In this document: one piece after another, positions 13,351-27,091 of the stretch | Numbering within the stretch: the first letter of the stretch is position 1 | How the letters are laid out: each line of letters starts with the position of its first letter | Assembly: GCA_964019165.1 (NCBI GenBank) | Contig: OZ025282.1 | Coordinates: 14,764,229-14,828,228 of the forward strand | Reading direction: 5' to 3' | From: Mastigias papua | Taxonomy: Eukaryota > Cnidaria > Scyphozoa > Rhizostomeae > Mastigiidae | DNA length: 64,000 bases | Notes under the pieces: generated by a model | What the model was told of the DNA's origin: nothing | Seen by the model: only the letters and a program-made list of their open reading frames with translations | Database searches by the model: none | Translations under genes and position numbers: made by a program

Positions 13351-16300
13351 ACTGAACTAATCAAGCTATATACAATATTATCTTATGAATTATGCCTCTA
13401 AATACAATAGATATATTTTATTTCATATATAGCTGTGTATGACCTAAAAAAACCCACACAGCTATCTGGATCACAGTTAAATATGAAAATGTGTGGTGAT
13501 AGCAATTACTATCTCATTCCTGAACTACTATACTCCATTGTCAACTTATGGATAGAAATCAAGTCTAGCCATTGACACTGTTTAATAAATAAAGTACTGC
13601 AAATAAGTTTAAAAGCAAGATTGTCTCTTTCATCTTCTACACTGGTGTAGTATTGTGCAGGAGCCAGTAACAATTAGGTACCATACAATTATAATACCTC
13701 ATAGGACTTAATAGTCAACATTGATAAAATTAAACCAATGTCGCATACTTAACCTATGGTACATACTAATTAATGAGTGATATACTGTACAACATGAATA
13801 ATAAAATCAGATTTCAAACCATATTAGTACTTGGAGGGGGTGGGGGGCATTAGTAAAGTGTAGACAATACAAATCATGTTGCTAGTTATTACTACACCTT
13901 CCCTTAAAGCTATATCTTCATGTGCAGAATGATTCATGGAAATCGGTACTGGTATTTGTCACACACTAATTAAGGAGAGGCCTAGTTTTGCAGAAAAAAG
14001 TCATTACAATAGAACTAATGAACTTGACTACAGCAAAGTAACACTACTATATACAGTGAAAATAACTATTTAAAACGGATCAAAATATAAAGAGGCAATC
14101 AATGAAGTAATATACTGATGAAAGCCTGATGAATAGGCTATGGATGTGTGCTGATTAGAAACGTAATTTAGAAGATAACATCAATTATACGAAAATAAAA
14201 TTAAAACTCCGGCAAATCCACACCACTACACGCTACTACTCGCCACATTGTCAACGAATCAGTATATAACTGTGTAGCATAAATTTGACAAATTGAGCTA
14301 GGAGTACAGTGGAGAATTAGAATGCAAATTGTATGGGTAATGAGGAATGCTTAGCTACTGAGACGCAGAGTAATATGAAATTTAGTTCTCACGGATATTA
14401 TTCAGCAAAAATATCCAAATAAAGCCTAGTCCTGCACAGATTAATGCTGCTAATACCATAAGAATAGTTCTATCCAACTGAAAGCGAAAAATTCCACTGA
14501 TTTGAAACGGAAACTCAACAGAAACTTGAGGAGCGTGTCCTCGTCAACAAAGCGCTTGAGGCAAACTGGTAGAATATCGCCCGAACGTTAGTAAAGAGCC
14601 TCATCTACACCTAACAAACTCAGACATTCAATGGGGCAAGCACTTGTCAAACTAAATCGAAACTTTTAAAAGAAAATAGGCACCTACCTCGTAGCAAACA
14701 CATGAAAGTGCAGTTCTGATGCCAAGAGCAAAATCGCATCTGTGGAAAACCCCTCAACCACGAACATGCGGTCTAGCAAACAAACCATTGTTCGCACACA
14801 AAAGGATTGCTCTCGTGAGTTCAACTTGGGGAATCATCTCGAATTACATGAGAACATCTAAAACAAAAATGGAACTCTATTACACTGGAAAGCTAAAGGT
14901 ATTATACCAAACATTGCAATGAAAATATTTAGCACACGTCATCCAAAGGCTCGCAAGGAATAACGGTCGCAATACATAAACCACCCCGGGGCATTGGCTC
15001 TGACGTTCTTTAAACTGATCTTGGCAAACCCCGCAAAGGTGTTCATTCTGGAAACAAAATGAAAATGAATAACAACTATTAACAGTTGACAGGGATGATT
15101 TAACAGATTTTACAGCAATTCATAGTACACAATACAGTACATACCCTGTCACTGAGCAAATGTTCTTACTGTATGATCGTTGAATTTCGTTGAAAATCTC
15201 CGCCAACTCTAGCCGAAAATCTAGAACAAAACATGAGCACATATTATAAGAACTCCAAAGCAACATCTAGGGATGTCCTACAGTGTTTAGACCAACTTAC
15301 CAAAGCAGCGTGGCATTGACATGACGTTGATACTCCAAAGCCCCGCGGCACTATCTTTGAGACTGACATCAAGGAACCCATGAAAGCTGTTCTAGAATTA
15401 CAAAATCAAATCAGGAATTAATCACAGTGGCAACACAGGAGAATACGTAACAACAGTAGGATCTTTTACCTCCATGTACAATGACTAATAGCACTAAACA
15501 CTTGCCATGTCAAGCAGTGCGACATACCATTAACAGCTCGGGCAATTTCGGCGAGGATCCCTGGTAGCTGTGTATCAAAATATACAAAAACACCCTGAAA
15601 AACATAAAAGTAGAATGACTTCAATGGAATTGAATAACTTTCCACAAGTTAACAATAGATTCTCATATCTACAAACATACTGTAAGGAAGTGACAAAAGA
15701 AATCAAATTAAGGTGAAATAGCATCAAACTCACAGAGAAACCCCCTTCTTGTTACGCCTAGCATTGAATAACTATCACGCCACACTTTTGGTAGCAAACA
15801 ACGGCTTTTTAGGCAACGAAATCACAGCTGGGCCTCGAGGAATCTGGCATCACCAAATACCCCCGATGCAATCTCGTGCGCGAATTCTTTTAACATCCAT
15901 ACCGCAGTAATAGAAACAAAGCACACAATCGACAAAGAGTGGATGGCGAACATAGATTGATACATGTAAGAGCAAAGAAAGTACTCACCTGGCCCCGTGC
16001 GAAGACGAATTTCTCCTCGGTTATGCTACACAATTCTACTGCATGGAAGCACTCCCTACACTGGCAGCGTTCCAGAGCTCGCAGCACATGGAAATTCAAC
16101 ACGCAATCTAACCGAATCGATTACAGGGGGAAACTACGGTAAGTAGAGTGAACAGGATCAAACTGTGGAAAAGCTACAACACAGCAAACGTGCACCCCCC
16201 GAAGCATATGAGCTACAGTGAGGAAGGAGCATTTATGGTGCATATTTTGCGGCTGAAAGACAAAGGGACCAAGCGAGGAGACAAAAGGAAGGTATCGCGT

Positions 16301-16539
16301 GACGGAAACCCTACAGAAGCATGCTCGACCTGAGAGCTTCAATCTTGAGGAGATGAAAAATCGTACGCCCAGTTTAAACAATAGCCGAAAAAGAAAAGTC
16401 GAATATCTCGGCGAAAAATAGACCTATCGAAAACAGACTTCTTATTGCAAATCACGACCAGTAGGCTATCCGGTACGAAAAGTTTGGGCCCGATCCAGCA
16501 CCCCATCTATGCTGTGGACTGTTAAATACCGATGTCCAT

Positions 16540-16610
16540 CACGTGGTACAATCCGAGCCCCGTGATTGGTCTGGCATAAATTATCATATAGCCATCTTAG
16601 TATATAGAGA
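16540..16610 (+). promoter_or_regulatory. First promoter-like terminus in unit D
   Basis: CACGTG at 16540-16545, ATTGG at 16565-16569, a degraded octamer (attatcatat) and TATATA at 16601-16606. It is followed by the extra 394-bp segment rather than by a palindrome. Confidence 0.4.
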
Positions 16611-17004
16611 AATCTTAAATCAAAATCCATGTCATGAAAGAAGAGCAGGCTTACCAGGAAGAACAGCAACCAAAGTCTCCTCGCAATAGCACACACAGCT
16701 ACTTAGTCCTGCAGGACCGCTCGCAAAACTGAAAACACGCTGTCCAGCAGGGAGGAGCAACAGTTTTACTGTGAATGGTGATGGAAAGAAAGTTGAATAA
16801 CTTAGCGAAAAACAATGATAAAAATCATATCTCTTCTTATGTAAGTAGTAGACCCAAATGTCTATCCTTGACAAAAATTTGGGGGCCATGCAACGAATAC
16901 CCTGGGAGGAGATCGTGTGCTCGTAATCAGGTCACGTGGTACAATTTAGAGCAATCTGATTGGTTTGACATAAATTAGCATATAGGGATCTTAGTATATA
17001 GAGA
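16611..17004. repeat. 394-bp duplicate of the unit M terminus
   Basis: Matches 57323-57716 at a constant offset of 40712 with only scattered substitutions; it includes the run caaaatccatgtcatgaaag and the terminal promoter. It sits directly after the first terminus of D, so D carries two unit ends in tandem. It contains its own CACGTG (16933-16938), ATTGG (16959-16963), ATTAGCAT (16974-16981) and TATATA (16995-17000). Confidence 0.85.
16933..17004 (+). promoter_or_regulatory. Second promoter-like terminus in unit D
   Basis: CACGTG, ATTGG, octamer variant ATTAGCAT and TATATA, again with 13 bp between octamer and TATA. It faces P4. The octamer carries the same T-to-A change as the unit M terminus. 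Confidence 0.45.
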
Positions 17005-17533
17005 AGTTTTTTGATAGCCCGCTAGACGCGTGCTCCCCCTATTCCCAATCAAAGCTGGAGATTAGCCTTGGAAAGACTAACGCAGTCGCCCATCGAAGCA
17101 GCATGGTCCGCATTTTCGATGAGGATCACGGAAAGGTGACGTCATAGGCCTCTGCGATGGAGCACGTGACCATCAGCACTGCATTGGTCAAATCGAAAAC
17201 ATTGCGAGAAAACATTGTGCAAAACATGCTCGGATACCTGCGCTAGGCTACGGGGCTGAATAAGAAGAGGTGGAAAGCCCCGTAGCCTAGCGCAGGTATC
17301 CGAGCATGTTTTGCGCAATGTTTTCTCGCAATTTTTTCGATTTGACCAATGCAGTGCTGATGGTCACGTGCTCCATCGCAGATGCCTATGACGTCACCTT
17401 TCCGTGATCCTCATCGAAAATGCGGACCATGCTGCTTCGATGGGCGACTGCGTTAGTCTTTCCAAGGCTAATCTCCAGCTTTGATTGGGAATAGGGGGAG
17501 CACGCGTCTAGCGGGCTATCAAAAACCTGCTAG
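17005..17533. repeat. Palindrome P4
   Basis: Arms 17005-17257 and 17276-17528 (i+j=34533), an 18-bp loop, then GCTAG (CTAG 17530-17533). Private changes shared by both arms include AACATTGTGCAAAACATGCT in the inner part and ACGCGTGCTCCCCC in the outer part. A few mismatches, such as gcgcaa versus gtgcaa, show the arms are not completely identical. Confidence 0.88.
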
Positions 17534-17765
17534 TCTTCATCATATCAATAGGGACTATATTGTGTGTAAAATTCCATGGAGTTGCATAGCATATAACATA
17601 TTGTGCATAGCATCATGTGTCTTCATACAATACAAATAATATACTACATATACAGCGGTGTATAAATGAATATGAATAACTTTCACTGCTATTGGGAATC
17701 AACTTACCTAATGAAATGTGTGCTGCTACCTTGTACTAATTCCTTAAAATACCACAATCACATGC

Positions 17766-18860
17766 ATTCTGAACCATGTAAATCAATTCTAACATAAGGA
17801 GTCTAGTATTAGGTAGCAGGGTAAATTTGTGTTGTATTGAGGCCAAATAGTGTACAGAACATTGGTGTCTCCATAGAATACAGATAATATACTACATATA
17901 TAGCTGTGTATGAATGAAAATGAATAACCTTCACTGCCATTTGCATGAAAGTTAGCAAATGATTATATGTGGTGCCAATGTGTACTACTTAATCCCTCAC
18001 AATAGTACAACCACATGTCACCTGTATTTATATGCATAGAAATCAATTCTAACCTAAGGAGTCTAGTATTAGGTAGCAGGGTAAATTTATATTGTATTGA
18101 GGTTAAATAGTGTACAGAACATGGGTGTCTCCATAGAATACAGATAATATACTACATATACAGCTGTATATAAAATGAAAATGAATAACTTTACCACAAT
18201 CACATGCATTCTCAAGCATGTAAATCAATTCTAACATAAGGAGTCTAGTTTTAAACAGCAGGGTAAATTTATATTCTACCAAGGCTACATAGTGTGCAGA
18301 ACATTGGTGTCTCCATAGAATACAAATAATATACTACATATATAGCTGTGTGCTAATAAGAATGACAAACCTGCACTGCTACTTGCATGAAGGCTACCAA
18401 ATGATTATATGTGGTGTCAATGTGTACTACTTACTCCCTCACAATAGTACAACCACATGTCACCTGTATTCATATGCATAGAAATCAATTCTAACCTAAG
18501 GAGTCTAGTACAATGTAGGAAGGTAAATTTGCATTGTATTACAGCTTAAATATTGCATATAAATTGACATACATGAGTGCACCTGCCATGTGGTCGTAAG
18601 CATTAATTTTCCTAAATCTCCTACATTGTGGTAATGGAACGATATACTATATTGTCTCTTGCAACGTTTTTTTCATACAATAGAATACTCTGCTACATAT
18701 GTTGCTGTATATCAATGCACATGAATAACCTTCCCTACTATTAGAAGTAAGAATATGATATAAAAAATATGAGCCAATAGCTTGTACTATGAAAGCCCTT
18801 AAAACAACATCAATTATAGGTACACATATTGGCATGGACATGACCTGGTACCTGAGGAGT
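17766..18860. repeat. Expanded internal tandem sub-repeats in unit E
   Basis: Five copies of the block seen in D, with the marker taaggagtctagt (or gaggagtctagt) starting near 17788, 18054, 18236, 18497 and 18853. The spacing is uneven, about 180-360 bp. The two-versus-four difference in well-matched copies between D and E points to unequal exchange. Confidence 0.6.
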
Positions 18861-19097
18861 CTAGTACAATGTAGCAGTTTACCAGCTGGTTGTAACCACT
18901 AATCATCTCCCATCAAATAACATTAAATTAATCAAACTCTGTACAATATTATATTATGTATTTTCTCTCTAAATGCAATTATATATTTTACTGGATATAT
19001 AACTGTGTATGACCTAAAACAAATAACTCACACAGCTCTCTGGATATACAGTTAACAAATGACTACATGTGGTGATTGAATTTACTGACTCCTAAAC

Positions 19098-19135
19098 ATC
19101 ATCATCATCATCGTCATCGTCATCATCGTCATCAC
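19098..19135. repeat. ATC/GTC trinucleotide microsatellite
   Basis: Uninterrupted run of cat and cgt triplets (about 12 units) inside unit E; the aligned part of unit D lacks it. Confidence 0.9.
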
Positions 19136-22017
19136 CCCCAGCAAGTCTGCAAGGGGCATAAAAACTTCGCAACTATACAATTTTAATACCTCAAAGGACT
19201 TCATAGCTTGTGTTCACAGAATTAAAATAATATCAAATACATAATATATATTATACCCTCATATAATAACTGCAGAAGTGCTTATTGCATGACTGAGTGA
19301 TACACTGTACAACATGAATAAAAAAATCAGATTTCAACAAAAAATAGTAGTTGCAGGAGGGGGAGGGGGAGAGTTGACAATACACATGATGTTGCTAAGT
19401 ACTACTTATTCATGCTTGAAATCTATATCATCATGTGCAGAATGATCTATGGAAATCAGAAATGGTATCTGTAACATATGATCTCAGACAGAAAGGGACA
19501 TATCTCCCAGCAAATACACAGTCTTCATAAGAGGAGAATGTATCTTCACTACACAAAAATAACACTACTATACACAGCGAAAACTACCATGACCTTGATG
19601 TAACAACCAAGGTAATATATAAAGTAATACAGTGATTAAGTTCCCATATATGGAGTACTTAAATACATACACAACCATGTATCCTTTAAAACTGCAAGGA
19701 AACCAAACGGGAAAGCAGAGCTATTAAGCTACACTGCTGCAACAGACTACATTAAGCAAACCTTTAGCTGTGGTTTAGAATGACTGTGTGGCAAGGCTAA
19801 ATGCTAATTAGAATTGAATAGCAATATCAAAAACGTAAACATAACGGCCCAATTATGAAAGATCTTGAAATCCAATATATGAGTTTAAACTAAAGGGGGA
19901 GGAGCATGGTACACATCCCTAGTATAACAGGGTGTAATAAAGCAGAAGCTTATAACTAAACATAACAGTGGCTTATCGGCAATTTTAAAGCGAAAAGCAA
20001 GCGAGCCTAAATACAGTTGGTTAGATGATAATGCCCCCCCCTACACCAGGGCAAAATCAAGATCCCGTAAAAAATATCGTGTTAAAGGCAATAAAAGTAA
20101 CCATTCTCAGGACTAAATACTTGCAAAGCTATATGGTGTAGTCCCACATAAAATAAACCATTTAGCCATTGCCGTAGAATGAATCTGATGCTCTCTCATT
20201 CCTTGATTATATTGTGCAGCAGAAACATACTAATAAATCCTAGTGCCGTAAGGAATAATACCGCCAGTGCCTCATGAATTTTGCTATCAACCTGTAGTAG
20301 CAGTACAACGTTGATTTAAAACGAAAAACGAACGGAAGTTGAAGGAACATAGTCTAGATACCAAAGCGTGCTAGGCAAACTGACAGAAACTCGCTCCAAA
20401 TCTGGCAAATAACAACATTGACAACTATCAAGAACAGTCACTGTAGGTTAGCTTCTCTTACAAAAGTATATTGAAGCATTTGACAGGAAAGAACCCGCTT
20501 ACCTCTTAGACAATGCATGAAACTCGAACCTACATTGCTAACTTGACAATCGCATCTGTGGAAACTCCTTCAACCACGAACATGCGATCTTGCATGCAAC
20601 CTATTGTTCCGACACAAAAGGACTGCTCTCGTAAGATCAATGCTGGAGTCATCTCGAATTTCAGCGCCACATACACCAGAATCAAAAGTCAATTGCATTA
20701 AAAAGGCAGAGGGGTACTACCAAACAAACCTACAAAGTAATAAATAACCAATTCAGAATCAAACTTTTAGTACAAATCACCAAAGGATAAAGAGTAATCA
20801 TAGTCGCCGTTCACAACACACCCGCGGGAACTGGATTTGATTCGATCGCACCTGAGCTTGGCAAACCCCACATATGTATTCAATCTAGACATAAAGAAAA
20901 CGGGTTAAGGTAAACCAATTCAAAACAAATCTGTTAGCACAACTCACAGAAGGCTAGAGAGTAATCAGAGTCGCCATTGACAAAACACCCTCGGGCATTG
21001 CATGTGAGTCAATTGAAACTGAGCTTGGCAAACCCCATAACCTGTAGTCAGTCTAGAAACGAAAAGAAAATGAATTACAACAAATGACAACGTACATTTT
21101 AATAGATGTTATACTAATGTATAGCACCTACCATGTCATGAGGCGCGCACTCACAACAAATATCAATGGGCTTATTACAACATTTATAACAACTTACATA
21201 AGCAGTTTCCAAGTGACGCCAGGTTGAGAATCCATTGCCCCACGGTGATAGCTCCGATTTCATCTAAAGTGACTCGCAGAAAGTTCTAACGATTGTCCTA
21301 CACCTAGAATCAAAATTAAACATCAGATCAACGTGAAGTCGAGAAAACCCCTCGCTCATAGCGGCACACATGGGCTAACTGCTTGAGCATGATGTAGTAG
21401 CAAAACAATGACTATTTAGCACAGAATATGATAGGGGCCTCGTGCCATCTGACACTGCCAACAGCCATGCATGCAACCTCGTGGGAAGTTCTCAACAATA
21501 TCTCACGTAAAAGTCGAAAAAGTAAACAATCAATAAAGGACAGAGAGGGGCTACCGTTAATCGATTCATGTAAGAGCAAGAGGAGGACTCACCTGCCGCA
21601 TGATCAAGTCTTTCTCCTAGAGTCTTCAAGCGAATGAACAATCTGCGAACACTCCCTAAACTGCTAACCTCTAAGTTGAGCACGCGGCTGCATCATGTTG
21701 CTAGCAGGGGAGTTCGTGCAATACCCAAATTGCAATATAAAGAATTAAATGTAAATGTAATTCATATAGAGACAGTTCAACGTGAGACCCCCCGAAATAA
21801 ATATGGAAGCTCTCAGCTACCGGCTGGAAGGAGCGTCTGTGGTGCAAGCGTGCAGCCAGAAAACAAAGGAACCCATGGAGAAGGCAATAAGGAGATGGGC
21901 ACGTGACAGAAACCACACACGGTGTTGCTTCTAGTGCTGATCGCGAATTTCCGAATGCTAAATACAGGCTTCAGTATGGAGAGACAACGAAAACTGGAAT
22001 ATCTCGAGAACCACATA

Positions 22018-22326
22018 GTAGAAGATGAAGAAGATTGCCGAAAGCCCCATAGCCTAGCGCAGGTATCCGAGCATTTTTGCACAATTTTTTTCTCGCCAAT
22101 TGTTGTTGATTTCTCCATTGCAAAGCCGGATGTCACATGCTCCAATGCAGAGGCCCATGACGTCATTCTCTCCTGATCCTATGCGAGCTTTTTCATCCAT
22201 GCTCATCGACAATGCGGACCATGCAGCTTGGATGGGGGCACTGCGTTAGTCTTTCCAAGGCTAATCTCCCACTTTTGAACTGGGGTAGGGGAGCCCGCGT
22301 CTAGCGGGCTATCAGTACTAAGCTAG
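22018..22326. repeat. Half palindrome P5 (right arm only)
   Basis: Begins in the loop (gtagaagatg) and runs through a single right arm from 22041 to AGCTAG (CTAG 22323-22326). There is no left arm. Its sequence matches the right arm of P7, including caattgttgttg and ctcccacttttg, and differs from other right arms. Confidence 0.85.
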
Positions 22327-25300
22327 TCTCTATTACATGAACAAAGCATATAATTGTTAAACGTGGTGTGTGCAATGAGGCATAAATGGAAATGCATCAT
22401 ATAATATCTCCTGCATGAGTCAATCCTAATGTAATGAGTCTTATATAACAATGTTGCTGTATAATGTAAACACTTCGTAGACCATAGAGCATGTCACATC
22501 AAATGAGAGGTATAACTGCAAACTCTGTCTGGTTTTATCTATTAATCTTGTCCAATTGCTTTACTACATAATAAGACCCAATAAATTAGACAGAATTTAA
22601 TTACAATACCTGAAAGGACCTATACTTCAAGTTCATAACAATAAAAGAATATTGCTTGGTAATAGGCCATCATTTCCTCATAGTCTACATATTAAGAAGT
22701 AAAGGCAATGAATGAGATATAGTATACAGCCTGAAATCACAAAGTCTGGTTTCAAGCATTAGAGGTACTTATGGTGGTGGTGGTGGTTGTGGGGGGGGTG
22801 TACAACTTAGAAACATACCTTAACCCTGGCATCATATAGATGGTTGCAGTCAAGTAACTTATCCAAGCTTCCATATAATTTATCCAGAGGTACTATATTT
22901 AGTTGTAAAAACTTCCAGTATCTGAGAAGACTCCAAAATAAAGTACATAGATCATGCCTACGCGTATGTAGATAAGTGACTCATAACCTCTTAGTAATCC
23001 TACAATACTGCATATCAACTTGTGGTGGAACAAAGTCACATATACTATTACCTATGCTCTTTCTAAGGATCTCCAACTAATATATCCAGGAAAAAATGAC
23101 TGATGTAATAAAAGCACTAACACAAATTAAGTTTTGGGCTCAGCAAAGTATTTAATCTGGGGCTCTAGAATATTTTTGCATGTCCAACTGGGGAACAAAA
23201 TTGTTGAATCTAGTTAATCATGTGCCTCAACCCTCACCAACCCCCCCCCCCGGATACTTAATGACTGCTCCATAAGTGTACAAAACTGAAATAATAGTGA
23301 CTTGTAATCCTAGAGCAAACTCGACAGTAACAATAGTAAGGACCAAAATCACATGAGTCCTAACCTCCTGTCAACCACATAAAGCTGTACATCCTATCAG
23401 TGAATGATACAATATAGAGCTTGCATCATAACAACAACTTTATTATCATAGCTGTACTTGACAGGGGGGGGGGGGGCTTGATGTGGCAATTGATTACAAT
23501 ACAAATAAGGTTGCTGGCTATAACTAATACACAACTTTAACAACATATCATCATAAACAGAATGAAATATCACAGGTAGTAATGGTAGTGGTGACAACTG
23601 ATATCTCAAAGTGAAATAAGCTAGTGACAAATATCCCACAGGCAGACAATCAAGCACTATATTGGTACATGTTTCATCTAAGGACATCAATTCAAATGTA
23701 TGAATACCATTATCATCTAGGCACACCCAGTAATATCTTTCAAACTCCTATAATAGCTACCTTGAGGCATTCAAGTAGGCAATATACAATCCCAATGCAT
23801 AGAGATGCTTCATAATTTAAGTTCATAACAGCTAAAGAATATTCCTATAAGTGTGCTAGTCAAAAATGATTTGAAACTTAGAAATTGTGTATCAATGTGG
23901 CATAACCTTTTATACATAATACTCACTCACATTAAATCCCTCATAACAGTTGATTACAAACAATACTGTTAACTGGGCAGCGGGCTTGAAGACCAGGCTC
24001 CAGGAATCAAGTGTAAACAATACAAATCATTGTTATCTAATACTACTTGATCCAGTTAAACCATATTATCATGTGCAGAATGACGAATAGAAATCACTAA
24101 TGGTCTTTATAACAAATAATCTTAGGATGAATGGGAGCTGGTTTGCCATGAAACGGAGAGTTAGGACTAAAGCAACCATAGGCTGATTCCTCCAAAATAA
24201 CACAGAAATCTATATTGAATAGAACGATTACTCTTGGAGATAAAGATTGTTAGTCTGTTGTAAATACATAGGCAACCAGTAGAGTACTATACTGAATAAA
24301 GTCTTGCAATTAAGTTACTTAAATGTGTTGACTACAAACCTAATGTAGAACACAATATTAGTGTAAATAAATGAAGAAGGACCAACATGAAAACGCATAG
24401 TACTATACATCAAAGTATCAACGAATTAGTACATTCAAAATATCTGTATAAAACTTTCCACTTTTAACTATAAATTTACCAGCGATTCACAGTACTAAGT
24501 GTTCTACTGAGAATAAGGAAGGCATCAGCATTAGTGACTGATAGTAATATGAAACGCCCCTCACGGTTTCAGAGAGAATACATATAGTACTTTCCTCAAA
24601 ATACTGTAAGAAAACCAAACGGGAAAGAGAGCTATTACACTCCAATAATCCAAGGAATAATTTGAATAACATCTTAGCTCCAACATACAATAAGTGTGTT
24701 GGAAAAACTAAGAGCTAACCAGAAGTGACTGACAGCATATCAAGCATAAAGAAGGCGGCCTAACTGTCCATACCTACTTCTTTCAAAATCACGCGCAAAT
24801 GCAAAGTATCAACAGCACACGCCAAATTTGTCTTAGTATATCACAATTTGTCTTAGTATATCAGTAAATAATACAGTAAATATCCCCTGAATAGTATACT
24901 GAAACTTCTGTAGTAACTAAACGGTAATTTACAGGCGGAAATCAAGCGACCATTAAAGGGACCTGCCATGATAGTATGGCCCCTGAGGCAATCCTATGGA
25001 ATCTCGATCAAAACACGGCATTAAATCTCGTCCAACAGGGAAAGTAGCGACCATTCTACACAAAACAATCCTGGTAAAACAAAATCGACACAATCTCAAT
25101 GAAATAAGCCACTTACCTTATAGAAAAGAGACGAAATTCCATGAAGACTTGAACGAAATCCATCCAATTTGTAAACACGCCTTCAACTGCAAACTTGCGA
25201 CCTTGTGTAAACACTATTGTTCGGAAACAAAGGATGAGAGGTCTCTGCGATCATGATCTTGAGTTGGGAATCCCCTCGCATTGCTATCTACAATCTACAA

Positions 25301-27060
25301 CAAAATAAAGAGTGTAAGGACACCAAAACATCATAGGAATAATATGACGGACAGTTAGCAAATAAAATATACACACTGTAGACATCTCTGTACAACCATG
25401 TTACGATATTTTGTGGCTACTGGCAATGAGAATGAAACACACAGAGTAGTGGCTTCCTTGACTAAACTGAGGGGGAAGGAAACCTTCTTGTTACAGTTAT
25501 ATTACCGAAAAGAACTTTAACTCTTAATTATAAGTCACACAATAAGTTACATATACAACTACAAACTTAGACCCAACACACTTCATCAATGCTCAAATTC
25601 AGCATTTCATGTAGCACACTTCATCAGGAAATGTAACGACTTCCTATCTCCTTTAGGCTTGCATTAGCTTCAAGGTATAAACATCAATCTAGCAACGAAT
25701 AGGTCAGTAACTATTTCATCCCAATATTGTAATAGATCCAAGACAATCTAGAGAATAAACTAAATCTGATCGGAGAGGAAGTGTCATGGCAATATACCCC
25801 CGAGGGAAGCTCGCTCGAAATACTGACATAACGTGTGTAATATGAAACATGTATAGTAGACAGAAAAATTACAGGCAATCTGAAAACAAACCATACTACA
25901 TGAAAAAACAACTTACTTGATAGTAGAAGGACCAAAGTTCACTTGACTTGACCCGGCAACAGAGAATAACATAAACCATTGTGGAGAGGAACTGTCATGG
26001 CGTAAAACACCCAAGGGAAGCTATTGCAATCTCATCTCGCTGGCATTATTGTACATTAGTGTCGAAAATACATAGAAATTGCGCACATAGGACAGGGGAC
26101 AGACAGGCAATTTAAAATCACACGTTTTAGCATCAGAAAACGACTCAACTGGTAGCAGAAGCACGACATCTTCCTGAACTTCCAACTGGAACATTAGTCG
26201 CATTCAAACCATCTCCGAACTGAGAGTTGCACGTTCGGTATATCCTATTTAAAAGGGATGAAAAGAACAGCTAAACACTATCCTAATACACGAACGAAAA
26301 CACCATGAAACATCAGTTAAATCTGTTAACACAACTTACCAGTTAAAGCATTGAAATCTGGCGAACAGAATCGAACGGATGGAGAAGAACTGTCATGGCG
26401 AGAATGCCCCCGAGGGAAGCTGTTCCAATCTGGTCTACAATAAGAGGCAAATACAGGGCTCACATCACCCGTACATCGAATCGACAAAGCAGCAGCAGTG
26501 CTATAATGTCATTGACTAAAGACTGGCAATGATAAATCGACTCTTAAGACAGCAATGAAGCGAAGAAGTAGTTGCCCAACTGTCATGGCGCATAACAGCA
26601 GCGAGGGAGGGTGTAAGAAACTGCCTCCATACATCGGAAAAAATTGTTTAAAACACCAGACAACCCACGGAATCGAGGAATAACATATAAGCGACCTATA
26701 ATACAGTATTTAGAGAGGACAAAATAGCTACTAACCTGGTAGAAATCCAACAAACTTCTCCTCGAAAATGAGCAAAACTGATCCCGATCACACACGCCCT
26801 GTACTGAGAGCAGTGCAATCCATGGGGACGAAAACAATGGAGGACAAAAGGCGATCAACAAAGGCTCGCGTAGTCGCTCAGAAAAAGTTGAATAACTCGA
26901 CACAGAAATATCACAAAAATATCAATTTGCGCTCGTGTCGAAGAACTCACAAACTGGAACACGTATAGCTACCTTTCAGACACAGCCCGCAAACATTCCA
27001 GGAGAAGAATTCTGGACAGTAAGGGGTCGGCTCTGTTTGATGACAACAATAGGCGAGCTC

Positions 27061-27091
27061 ATTTGCATTTTGGGATTTTAGTATATAGAGA
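27061..27091 (+). promoter_or_regulatory. Octamer/TATA promoter at the unit F terminus
   Basis: ATTTGCAT 27061-27068 preceded by GCTC and TATATA 27082-27087, spaced 13 bp. The CCAAT-like box is changed to caatagg. The expected start (about 27107-27115) lies in the terminal hairpin of P6. Confidence 0.5.

Larger units (their letters stand above)
11886..17004 (-). mobile_element. Unit D, Helitron-like array unit (class 3, double terminus)
   Basis: Palindrome P3 plus a body starting GCTAG|TCTTCATCATATCAATAGG (12414-12437). Class 3 is shared with E. Positions 12640-13350 hold diverged tandem sub-repeats. Module-like donors on the minus strand lie near 14685 and 15985. Uniquely, there are two right termini: tatatagaga at 16601-16610, and a second at 16995-17004 after an extra 394 bp that copies the end of unit M. 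Confidence 0.55.
17005..22017 (-). mobile_element. Unit E, truncated Helitron-like array unit (class 3)
   Basis: Palindrome P4 plus a body starting GCTAG|TCTTCATCATATC (17529-17546). The sub-repeat block is expanded relative to D. The right end is broken: near 22017 the text (gaatatctcgagaaccacat) runs straight into the loop of the next palindrome, so the terminal promoter and the left arm of P5 are missing. Donor-like sites remain, for example near 21592 (minus strand CGGCAG|GTGAGT). Confidence 0.55.
22018..27091 (-). mobile_element. Unit F, Helitron-like array unit (class 2)
   Basis: Half palindrome P5 plus a body starting GCTAG|TCTCTATTACATG (22322-22340) and ending agtatatagaga (27080-27091). 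It is almost identical to H at an offset of 11338-11340. The left half has GGT- and C/G-rich runs (22770, 23240, 23464). The right half has minus-strand donor-like sites near 25116, 25916 (CAA|GTAAGT), 26158 (disrupted in F, tcaactgg; intact in H), 26339 and 26735. Confidence 0.65.
22018..27091. repeat. Recent duplication, copy 1 (partner 33357-38429)
   Basis: About 5.07 kb, starting in the palindrome loop and ending at the TATA terminus. Differences seen are a handful of substitutions (for example 22893 t versus g, 23339 a versus t, 26819 t versus c) and changes in C and G homopolymer length near 23240 and 23464. Identity is clearly above 99 percent by eye. Confidence 0.9.

Noticed and set aside
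23397..23726. 109-codon minus-strand frame in unit F, with a 92-codon version in H
   Set aside because: It runs through a homopolymer G/C tract of variable length that shifts the frame between the two near-identical copies.
25110..25135. ACTTACCTGG-like motifs as U1 snRNA genes
   Set aside because: Only the splice-site-complementary stretch matches; the rest of U1 is absent. Minus-strand donors explain the motif.
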